Source: Bacteroidales bacterium
Lineage (GTDB): Bacteria > Bacteroidota > Bacteroidia > Bacteroidales > Muribaculaceae
NCBI GenBank assembly: GCA_015061085.1
Contig: SUXG01000015.1
Span: 1 to 52,991, forward strand
Length of the DNA stretch: 52,991 bases
Reading direction: 5' to 3'
Below the pieces are notes generated by a model. That model made no database searches. It was not told the origin of the DNA and was given only the letters and a program-made list of their open reading frames with translations. Numbering within the stretch: position 1 is the first letter of the stretch; every line of letters starts with the position of its first letter. The position numbers were made by a program, and so were the translations under genes. Positions 1 through 5,865 of this stretch are shown one piece after another.

Positions 1-203
1 GGTGCTATACAGGATACCGTTTCGAAGATTTGCTCAAACATCCTCTCCGTCGCAAATTAGTTGAGTTGTGTGATGTGATTGTCGATGGACGCTATATCGA
101 GGAAGAACGAGATTTGTCATTGCATTTTAGAGGAAGCCGAAATCAACGAATAATTAATGTCGCAGAGTCATTACACGGCAAAGTAGCTCTCGTGGCATTA
201 TAG
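1..203 (+). CDS. nrdG: Anaerobic ribonucleotide reductase activating protein, C-terminal part
   Basis: The 5' end lies outside the window; the reading frame starts at base 3 and stops with TAG at 201-203, leaving 66 residues. The visible part has the typical end of NrdG: a TGYxxEDL stretch, then DVIVDGRYIEEERDL and FRGSRNQRII close to the C-terminus. NrdG is the radical-SAM partner that installs the glycyl radical on the class III ribonucleotide reductase NrdD under anaerobic conditions. Its CxxxCxxC iron-sulfur motif would lie in the missing N-terminal part. nrdD is expected just upstream, outside the window. Identification is firm from these motifs. Confidence 0.88.
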   Translation, partial: CYTGYRFEDLLKHPLRRKLVELCDVIVDGRYIEEERDLSLHFRGSRNQRIINVAESLHGKVALVAL

Positions 204-251
204 CAAAGAAGCCGTTGTAAGATAAACTACAGGCTCTCCACTTTCACAATT

Positions 252-284
252 AAAAAACTGCGTCCCTCACAATGATAGACGCAG
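252..284 (-). terminator. Intrinsic terminator for leftward transcription
   Basis: A 7 bp stem (CTGCGTC at 258-264 with GACGCAG at 278-284) is followed on the minus strand by six T residues (plus-strand A at 252-257). It lies downstream of the umuD remnant and the btu/DUF2284 unit and probably ends that leftward transcript. Confidence 0.7.
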
Positions 285-345
285 CATCCAGATAATTCTG
301 TAATTTATAAGAGTAGTGACTTGTTGCTTTTCATATTGTATTGTG

Positions 346-483
346 TTAAACAAGCAACTTGATAAGGTCCAACTTCTCGCGTATATCCTCTGCCGGCGAA
401 GGAAATCCTGCCTTCACATCACCAAGGAGTGTACTCTCAAACGACTCCTCTGCATCTATCTTATGTGGTACAAACTCATTCAT
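346..483 (-). pseudogene. umuD: Truncated UmuD/LexA-like protein remnant (45 codons)
   Basis: A 45-residue minus-strand ORF matches the start of Bacteroidota UmuD: a short N-terminal arm, then VKAGFPSPAED (residues 23-33) with the Ala-Gly self-cleavage site, then a helix-like DIREKLDLIKLLV before a stop at 346-348. UmuD is the RecA-activated S24 peptidase subunit of error-prone polymerase V. Everything after the first 45 residues is missing, including the catalytic Ser and Lys. No continuation is seen in the other frames downstream, and no umuC follows. I read this as a degraded gene left by a deletion. A short expressed peptide cannot be excluded. Confidence 0.7.
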
Positions 484-491
484 AACGGTAG

Positions 492-499
492 CAAAGGTA
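492..499 (-). promoter_or_regulatory. Possible -7 box in front of the umuD remnant
   Basis: TACCTTTG reads on the minus strand 8 bases before the remnant's ATG and overlaps the end of the DUF2284 gene region. No good -33 TTTG is seen at the usual distance. A direct repeat of AATTCT lies just upstream (about 506-520). Such a short leader makes the call weak. Confidence 0.35.
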
Positions 500-500
500 G

Positions 501-1100
501 TTAAAATTCTACAGAATTCTCATTGTGGAACAAAGCGCATACCAACAACAAATACTCTGGAATTTTTTCATTGCTACCCCAGCGAAGTTCTAAGTCAAAT
601 AGTTCCTTTGTAGTTTTTCCAATATCAAAACCATATCCTTCAAGCGATGGACGCACACATTCAGGGTGTCGGCATGCTTTACCATATGGGCGTGTACAAG
701 TACCTTCTGGGCAATAGAGACAACTACCTACATAAGCAGCTGAAAGACCTTTGTATTTAGACTCTAATTCCAACAATCTTCTCTCTAATCGAATTCTCTC
801 AGGACGGATTAGTTCACGCGAAACATAAATTGACAAATCGGTATCAGAAGGAAATATTTGTGTTACAACCAACAGCACATTATCGTACTTTCTGAGTCGT
901 TTCTCTACATCAAATTCAAATGGAGGGCACCCCCAACTTTTACCGTAATTTTTACATTCTACACAATACTTAGCAAAAACATCTGCATTCCTATATTTTG
1001 ATATATATTCCTCTACAGACAGATTTATAAAAAAATCCTTTGCCGTATATTGATTATTACTTTGGCTATCTTTCATATCTAATCTTGAATAATTTTTCAA
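501..1100 (-). CDS. DUF2284 Cys-rich metal-binding protein
   Basis: This 199-residue protein has the Cys pattern of the DUF2284 family (predicted metal-binding): CxxC at 46/49, a CPP at 58-60, then C127, C130, C135, C143 and C148. Eight such Cys suggest one or two iron-sulfur clusters; the function is unknown. It is cytosolic, with no signal peptide. The start overlaps the end of the B12 ABC ATPase gene by 35 bases (ATG at 1100). A second ATG at 1076 would reduce the overlap to 11 bases and is equally plausible. The overlap suggests translational coupling, so it is probably the last gene of the B12-riboswitch operon. That hints at a role in corrinoid or cobalt handling, but this is inference from context only. 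Confidence 0.82.
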   Translation of the reverse strand: MKNYSRLDMKDSQSNNQYTAKDFFINLSVEEYISKYRNADVFAKYCVECKNYGKSWGCPPFEFDVEKRLRKYDNVLLVVTQIFPSDTDLSIYVSRELIRPERIRLERRLLELESKYKGLSAAYVGSCLYCPEGTCTRPYGKACRHPECVRPSLEGYGFDIGKTTKELFDLELRWGSNEKIPEYLLLVCALFHNENSVEF

Positions 1101-1800
1101 TATACCCGCTGTTAATCATTTCCTCTGTTGGATAATGATGCAGTGCCGGAGAATCTATCAGTGCAATCGTATCGCAAACAGATTTAGCAATATCAAGTTC
1201 GTGTGTGGAAAATATAATACATTTATTTTCTTTGTGTGCCAAGTCGGCAAGTAGATGGCATAATTCATACCTGTTAGGCATATCAAGAAACGATGTAGGT
1301 TCATCCAATAGAATTATTGGAGTTGCTTGCGCAAGAGCACGCGCAATCATCACACGCTGACACTCGCCGTCAGACATCTTGTCCATAGTACGAAATGCAT
1401 ATGATTCCATACCGACCTTTTCCAGAGACTGCATAACAACCAGTTCATCGTCCTTTTGCATTCTGCCTATCCAATTGGTATAGGGAGCTCTGCCGAGGGC
1501 AACTACATCTCTACACGCTAAATTTGAGATGCGAACTCGCTCCGTTGTAACAAAAGCAACTTGTCGGGCCAATTGTAACGCTGTTGTATCATTAATATCC
1601 GTACCGTTCAAAACAATGTTACCACTCATCAAAGGTTGAAAACCGATAATAGCACGCAACAATGTAGATTTGCCACTACCATTACGCCCTATAAGCGCAG
1701 TCGTTGTTCCTCTGCTAAAAGTTGCAGATACATCTTTGAGCAGTATTCGTTTATTATCGTATCCCAATGAAATGTTTTTAAGTTCAATCATATCAAACAA
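1066..1800 (-). CDS. btuD: Cobalamin ABC transporter ATP-binding protein
   Basis: This 244-residue ABC ATPase belongs to the FecE/BtuD type. Walker A GRNGSGKST is at 38-46, the signature motif MSDGE at 142-146, Walker B ILLDEP at 163-168 and the switch His at 200. It powers import through the BtuC permease from the cytosolic face. Its start overlaps the end of btuC by 8 bases, and its end overlaps the DUF2284 gene. By sequence alone the family also covers iron-siderophore and haem importers. The cobalamin assignment rests on the B12 riboswitch at the head of the operon. An alternative start at Met4 would remove three residues. Confidence 0.88.
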   Translation of the reverse strand: MFDMIELKNISLGYDNKRILLKDVSATFSRGTTTALIGRNGSGKSTLLRAIIGFQPLMSGNIVLNGTDINDTTALQLARQVAFVTTERVRISNLACRDVVALGRAPYTNWIGRMQKDDELVVMQSLEKVGMESYAFRTMDKMSDGECQRVMIARALAQATPIILLDEPTSFLDMPNRYELCHLLADLAHKENKCIIFSTHELDIAKSVCDTIALIDSPALHHYPTEEMINSGYIEKLFKIRYER

Positions 1801-2797
1801 TGGATTTATTACGAATTACCACCCATACAACAATAGGAATACCCAGCAATGCTGTGATGGTGTTGATTGGAAGAGTAAGCCATTTGGAAACAATGTCGCA
1901 AAATAATAAGACGACACCGCCACATAACGCAGATGCAGGCAATAATATACGATGATCTGCATTGCGGAACAACATCCTTGAGATATGCGGTATTGCCAAT
2001 CCCACAAATCCGATAGGACCACAAAACGCTGTTACTGTTCCTGCCAACAATGTGGTGGATAAAAATATCAAATAACGAGATTTGCGAATATTCAAACCCA
2101 TTGTGCGTGCATACTGTTCGCCTAACAGAAGTAGATTTAATGGTTTTATAACAGCTACAGACAATATCAATCCAAGAAATACTGCAGGCAGTAATAGTTG
2201 CAATTGGTTTGCCGTAACATCACCAAGAGATCCCATAGTCCATATGACAAAAGATTTCAGGGCTTCTTCATTGCTCAAATATTGCAGTATCTGAACGACC
2301 GCACTAACACCGGATGAAAACATCATACCGAGGATTAGAATAACCATTATATCCTTTATTCTCGTGCTTACAGACGCAATGAACGCAAGAATCAAAGCAG
2401 AGCCAATCCAAGCCGCGCCTGCCGTACCAATAGACGATATCGCGCTGTTATTAACAATACCCAAAAGAGGCATTCCCAAAATAAAAATGGCAACTCCGAG
2501 ACTTGCACCGGAATTGATACCGAGCACATACGGGCCGGCCAATGGATTGCGAAACAGCGTTTGCATTTGCAAACCACTCACGGATAAGGCAACTCCTGCT
2601 ACAACTGCCACTATAGCTTTCATTAGCCGAATATCCAGCACGATAAGTCGTGTAGCCGAGTTGACCTCTTCATCGATTATTGTTCCCCAAATATCCTTTA
2701 TGGGTATATACACAGCTCCCACCAGCAGGTCCAGCACAAATAGGACAAGAAGGAGGATAGATAGTATCACAAATAGTGTTACGGTACGATGCCTCAT
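1793..2797 (-). CDS. btuC: Cobalamin ABC transporter permease, FecCD family
   Basis: A 334-residue, very hydrophobic protein with about ten membrane helices, of the FecCD/BtuC family. Family hallmarks include the NPLAGPYVLGINSGASLG stretch near residue 80-100 and the FCGPIGFVGLAIPHISR cytoplasmic coupling loop near 260-275, which docks on the ATPase. The length is normal for the family. It lies 6 bases downstream of btuF and overlaps btuD by 8 bases, so the three genes are one transcription unit. The substrate is inferred from the riboswitch. Confidence 0.9.
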   Translation of the reverse strand: MRHRTVTLFVILSILLLVLFVLDLLVGAVYIPIKDIWGTIIDEEVNSATRLIVLDIRLMKAIVAVVAGVALSVSGLQMQTLFRNPLAGPYVLGINSGASLGVAIFILGMPLLGIVNNSAISSIGTAGAAWIGSALILAFIASVSTRIKDIMVILILGMMFSSGVSAVVQILQYLSNEEALKSFVIWTMGSLGDVTANQLQLLLPAVFLGLILSVAVIKPLNLLLLGEQYARTMGLNIRKSRYLIFLSTTLLAGTVTAFCGPIGFVGLAIPHISRMLFRNADHRILLPASALCGGVVLLFCDIVSKWLTLPINTITALLGIPIVVWVVIRNKSIV

Positions 2798-2803
2798 ATC
2801 AAT

Positions 2804-3943
2804 TTATTCCACTTTTCTATAATATACGAATTCCTTGTCGGATTCTAATTCGGGATGGAAAATCTTAATCAAATCGCGTAATACGATATCTGGATTTACT
2901 ACTCCTGATTCCCAATAGTCATTACCACCACCAACGGCACGGCGTTTGTCGCAATTATACACCTCGCCTTTCTTTACACAGGGCATGTTGGCAAATTTTG
3001 GGAATTGATTACATAAGTCCTCCAATGTGGTTACATTTCCGACATTAATCCATACATCTGCACTTGTGGTTAGGATGGCGGCTTCTTCCATATCTATTGG
3101 CAGAGAGTGATTGGAAGTGTTCTTTTTGTAGATATAATCGCCACCTGCATCTGCAATCAGTCGCGCCACATAACTGGTAGAAGATGCCATAAACCAAGAA
3201 TCGGCATACGGAGTATTTATCATAACCTTCGGAGATTGAGAGGTCGTGGCGGCAGCAAGTGATTTCAAATGCTCATATCTTTGTGGAATTTCTGAGAAAT
3301 ACACAATTCCTTGCTCACGACATCCTACAATTTCAGAAAGGGCAATTAACCATTCTGTCTTTCCAAGAGGATCTTCTTCTACATATTCTCCAACATATGC
3401 ATATGGGATACCCAATTCTTCAAGTTTGGATTCCATTGCACAAGCTCCATTAACACCAAACAGCAAGATGATGTCTGGTTCTTGCGCCACTAGTAACTCA
3501 AAATTCATGTTGCCATCATATCCGACATCTGCAATACTCTTTTTGTTCTCAACAATATATTGGTTGGAGATAAAATCGATACCGGAAACTCCCACAACGG
3601 TTTCCACCGCACCTACGGCATCCAGCATTGCGATATGAGTTGATGACATACATACAACACGCTTCGCATCACCATTCAAGACTTGTCCTATAAATCCTTC
3701 AGGAGCCTTTTCTCCACCACGAGCAATAAACAGCATTGTTTCCACATCGTTAGCTCCTTGCCAAGGATTCTTCATTTTCAGAATAGTGCTCTGTTTTCCC
3801 TCTGCACCGACAATGCTGAATCCTGCCGCGTATTTAGGCGCATATATCTCAATATTGAAATCTTCGACATTACCGGTTCTGCCACATGATAGCATACATA
3901 ATAATGTGGCGCAAAAAATCAAATTCTTTATATATCGTCTCAT
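2804..3943 (-). CDS. btuF: Cobalamin-binding lipoprotein of the ABC importer
   Basis: A periplasmic binding protein of the BtuF/FhuD class (Peripla_BP_2), 379 residues from the chosen start. The reading frame extends upstream to 4006. The start at 3943 gives a clean lipoprotein signal (two Arg, a hydrophobic core, then LSC with the lipidated Cys at 20), and the extra upstream residues would fall in a terminator-like hairpin, so I place the start here. Typical features follow: KRVVCMSSTHIAMLDAVGA in lobe 1, a PDIILLFG strand and the lobe linking helix. It should deliver corrinoid to BtuCD. It is the first full-length gene after the cobalamin riboswitch. Confidence 0.87.
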   Translation of the reverse strand: MRRYIKNLIFCATLLCMLSCGRTGNVEDFNIEIYAPKYAAGFSIVGAEGKQSTILKMKNPWQGANDVETMLFIARGGEKAPEGFIGQVLNGDAKRVVCMSSTHIAMLDAVGAVETVVGVSGIDFISNQYIVENKKSIADVGYDGNMNFELLVAQEPDIILLFGVNGACAMESKLEELGIPYAYVGEYVEEDPLGKTEWLIALSEIVGCREQGIVYFSEIPQRYEHLKSLAAATTSQSPKVMINTPYADSWFMASSTSYVARLIADAGGDYIYKKNTSNHSLPIDMEEAAILTTSADVWINVGNVTTLEDLCNQFPKFANMPCVKKGEVYNCDKRRAVGGGNDYWESGVVNPDIVLRDLIKIFHPELESDKEFVYYRKVE

Positions 3944-3951
3944 AATCTTTT

Positions 3952-4025
3952 CAAAAAATGGGGAGATGGTTAATGTATGGCTAATACCCAATAATTGTTT
4001 AATCAATTATCGCAAACCATCTCCC
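3952..4025 (-). terminator. Terminator-like nested hairpin directly before btuF
   Basis: On the minus strand a perfect 11 bp stem pairs 4015-4025 (GGGAGATGGTT) with 3961-3971 (AACCATCTCCC). It is followed by C, CA and a run of six T. Inside the 43-base loop a second stem pairs ATAATTG/CAATTAT (3991-3997 with 4004-4010). It sits 8 bases before the btuF start, so it could terminate, attenuate or stabilise the riboswitch transcript. Confidence 0.55.
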
Positions 4026-4049
4026 GTTCAAGTTATATTTATATTACAG

Positions 4050-4205
4050 TTAATCCATCGATTTTAATTGCGCACACCATTGGCCGTATAAGGATACATC
4101 ATTACCATTGAGGGTATAATCCCTCTCGCTGAATGACCAACTCCAAGAAGAACAGGATATAATAAATCCTAATTTTTCGACTTCTTTGGCAACAATAGTA
4201 AACAA
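4050..4205 (-). pseudogene. Small ORF or 3' gene remnant after the B12 riboswitch
   Basis: An open frame of 51 codons ends with TAA at 4050-4052. It has no ATG; the only initiation option is TTG at 4203-4205, right after an in-frame stop. The composition looks protein-like (KEVEKLGFIISCSS, then SWSFSERDYTLNGNDVSLYG), as in the C-terminal end of a larger protein. I do not recognise the family. It lies between the cobalamin riboswitch and btuF, where other Bacteroidota often carry B12 receptor or surface-binding genes. It may be what is left of such a gene after a deletion. Confidence 0.4.
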
Positions 4206-4224
4206 TTAAAAAAATCGTTGATTT

Positions 4225-4437
4225 CCACCCGTGACCCAGCAGGCTTCTATCCTTAATGCAGAAGGCAGGCTTTCTGACTTATCTCCTTTATCGCGCCTTC
4301 CCGATTGTAATCAGTGGCAAAGAGTGCGATAAATGACCTCAAACGAGGTGGGATTTACAGCAACTGGCATTGTTTGGGTTTTGCACCCAATTTCCTTTTC
4401 ACCTTTCGTAACGCCTGGTTCGTAAAGGCACCTTTTG
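4225..4437 (-). promoter_or_regulatory. Cobalamin (adenosylcobalamin) riboswitch
   Basis: The minus strand carries the conserved core of the cobalamin aptamer. The B12 box GCCACTG...GGGAAGGC is at 4293-4318, preceded by the CCAGTTGCTGTAAATCCCAC segment, and followed by GTCAGAAAGCCTGCC and a terminal hairpin ending near 4230. It begins a few bases after a clear promoter. It should repress the downstream btuFCD-DUF2284 unit when B12 is sufficient. Whether it acts on translation or transcription is not clear. The terminator-like hairpin before btuF would allow the latter. Confidence 0.93.
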
Positions 4438-4442
4438 CACTG

Positions 4443-4474
4443 CAAAGGTAGCATATTATTTTGAAAAAAACAAA
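4443..4474 (-). promoter_or_regulatory. Promoter of the B12 riboswitch operon
   Basis: The minus strand reads TTTG (4471-4474), 20 bases, then TACCTTTG (4443-4450). This matches the Bacteroidota consensus exactly. The -33 box is embedded in the T-run of the terminator of the upstream DUF2795 gene. Confidence 0.85.
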
Positions 4475-4500
4475 AAACAGCCACCGAAAAATCTCGGTGG
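4472..4500 (-). terminator. Second terminator downstream of the DUF2795 gene
   Basis: Stem CCACCGA/TCGGTGG (4481-4487 with 4494-4500), a six-base loop, then on the minus strand CTG and a T-rich tract. It insulates the B12 promoter from upstream leftward transcription. Confidence 0.7.
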
Positions 4501-4606
4501 TTGCAATATGAAGATAGTTTTGTATGTATTGAAGGTGCTTACTCTTCTTCTATTTCTGGTTCTACTTGGTAGTTTTGGTCAATTTTGGGTAGTATTTAGA
4601 CATAAA

Positions 4607-4637
4607 AATGACCGAGAGGACTGCCCTGTCGGTCATT
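4607..4637 (-). terminator. First terminator downstream of the DUF2795 gene
   Basis: Stem AATGACCG/CGGTCATT (4607-4614 with 4630-4637), with a further T run on the minus strand after the stem. It lies about 40 bases after the DUF2795 stop, so the gene ends in tandem terminators. Confidence 0.7.
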
Positions 4638-4678
4638 ATAAATTGTTGATATTTAGACTTTTATGCTTTATCAACTCA

Positions 4679-4900
4679 TTAATATTCTTCTTCGTCAAAG
4701 AAGAAGTCTTCTTTGCTTGGGTAGTCAGGCCAGATGTCTTCAATACATTCGTAAGTTTCGCCTTCGTCTTCCATTTCTTGAAGGTTTTCGATTACTTCAA
4801 GTGGTGCGCCGCTTCTTTGTGCGAAGTCGATAAGCTCTTCGCGAGTAGCCGGCCATGGTGCATCTTCAAGTTTAGATGCCAATTCAAGAGTCCAATACAT
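4679..4900 (-). CDS. DUF2795 domain-containing small acidic protein
   Basis: A 73-residue acidic protein starting MYWTLELASKLEDAPWPATR, with the SGAPLEVIENLQEME core and a Glu/Asp/Phe-rich tail. It is the short, highly conserved DUF2795 protein of Bacteroidota. The molecular role is unknown; it is cytosolic with no signal. It is transcribed alone, with its own promoter at about 4944-4973 and two terminators after it. A plus-strand frame covering the same bases is antisense noise. Confidence 0.85.
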   Translation of the reverse strand: MYWTLELASKLEDAPWPATREELIDFAQRSGAPLEVIENLQEMEDEGETYECIEDIWPDYPSKEDFFFDEEEY

Positions 4901-4943
4901 AATATGTCCTATTTAAATTTGTTCTACAATTTGAAAAATCGCG

Positions 4944-4973
4944 CGAAGTTACAAATTTTTGGTCAAACAGCAA
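4944..4973 (-). promoter_or_regulatory. Promoter of the DUF2795 gene
   Basis: The minus strand reads TTG (4971-4973), 19 bases, then TAACTTCG (4944-4951), a one-base variant of the -7 consensus. It gives a leader of about 40 bases before the ATG at 4900. Confidence 0.6.
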
Positions 4974-4994
4974 CTATATTGCGCAAGTTTTTTG

Positions 4995-5558
4995 CTACAT
5001 ATCTTTGTTCCAGATGATTTCTGCGACGCCTTCGAGGTGGTTGAAGTGTCGAGCGAGGAGGAAGAGATAGTCGCTCAATCTGTTGAAGTAGGTCATTACG
5101 ACCGGATCGACGTATGCCGTCTCAGCGAGGTCGAGGATGCGTCGCTCGGCGCGACGGCAGACTGTGCGTGCCATGTGTGCGTATGAGGCAGACAGCGATC
5201 CTCCCGGCAATACGAATGCGCGTATTTTAGGAGTGTTTTCATCGAGATAGTCGCACCATGCTTCCACCTTGGCAGTGTCTTCTTGGCAAAGGCCCCATGC
5301 ATTCTGAGGATTTTCGGCGTCCGACTCTGAAGCGAGGTAGCCACCGATGTTGAACAGCTTGTTTTGCACCACGAGCAGTTGTGATTTAATCTCTTCGGTC
5401 ACACCCGGCGCAGCTGCGACCACACCCAGGGCTGCGGAAAATTCATCGACTGTGCCGTATGCTTCGATGCGAACACAATTTTTCTTTACGCGCTGACCTC
5501 CGACAAGGGAAGTTGTGCCGAGGTCGCCTGTGCGAGTATATACGTTGCTTTTAGTCAT
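4995..5558 (-). CDS. ATP:cob(I)alamin adenosyltransferase, PduO type
   Basis: This 187-residue enzyme transfers the adenosyl group of ATP to cob(I)alamin to make coenzyme B12. The PduO/MMAB family motifs are all present: the ATP-binding TRTGDLGTT at 8-16, TVDEFSA at 36-42, CRRAER at 134-139 and NRLSDYLF at 159-166. The frame can begin at a TTG two codons earlier, but ATG at 5558 gives the usual N-terminus. It follows logically on the nearby B12 importer, though it has its own transcription. The region directly upstream, where its promoter should lie, is occupied by a MITE-like element (5591-5784). No TAnnTTTG box is visible between that element and the start. Confidence 0.93.
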   Translation of the reverse strand: MTKSNVYTRTGDLGTTSLVGGQRVKKNCVRIEAYGTVDEFSAALGVVAAAPGVTEEIKSQLLVVQNKLFNIGGYLASESDAENPQNAWGLCQEDTAKVEAWCDYLDENTPKIRAFVLPGGSLSASYAHMARTVCRRAERRILDLAETAYVDPVVMTYFNRLSDYLFLLARHFNHLEGVAEIIWNKDM

Positions 5559-5590
5559 AATCAATAGTAATTTTTTTATAATATATTTAA

Positions 5591-5784
5591 GGGAACTTCT
5601 AAAAATTCCCGGATTTAGTTATTGCTTTAGCTTTGGGAGCTTCCTTTTGTGTACTCTATGTTTTTGACCGGTATCTTTTCACCTTTAACTCAGTCGTATA
5701 GCTCACTATACTCCTTGTGTAAAAAACAAAAATCTCCCCAGCCAAAATTCATAAATCATCACAAAGCAATTTGTAGAAGTTCCC
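5591..5784. mobile_element. MITE-like element with terminal inverted repeats
   Basis: A 194 bp non-coding element is bounded by 17-base inverted repeats, GGGAACTTCTAAAAATT on the left and GGGAACTTCTACAAATT read from the right end (16 of 17 match). It is flanked on both sides by TAA (5588-5590 and 5785-5787), consistent with a 3 bp target duplication. No transposase is encoded. It resembles a miniature element mobilised by an unseen insertion sequence. It fills most of the gap between the adenosyltransferase and dnaX. Confidence 0.65.
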
Positions 5785-5815
5785 TAAATGAAATAACGAA
5801 GAAATCGGTGGATTG

Positions 5816-5846
5816 TTGCAAGCTTACGCGATTTTTAGTAACTTCG
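5816..5846 (+). promoter_or_regulatory. Promoter of dnaX
   Basis: TTG (5816-5818), 20 bases, TAACTTCG (5839-5846), close to the consensus. It gives a leader of about 15 bases before the dnaX ATG, a distance seen at several other genes in the window. Confidence 0.6.
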
Positions 5847-5865
5847 CAACAAATTATCAAATAAG

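Noticed and set aside
3944..4006. Longer N-terminus of BtuF
   Set aside because: It would place the lipoprotein signal internally and spans a terminator-like hairpin. The start at 3943 gives a normal lipobox spacing.
4508..5017. A 169-codon plus-strand frame
   Set aside because: It runs antisense through the DUF2795 gene, its terminators and the end of the adenosyltransferase gene. Its product is Phe/Leu-rich with no family features, so it is a shadow frame.
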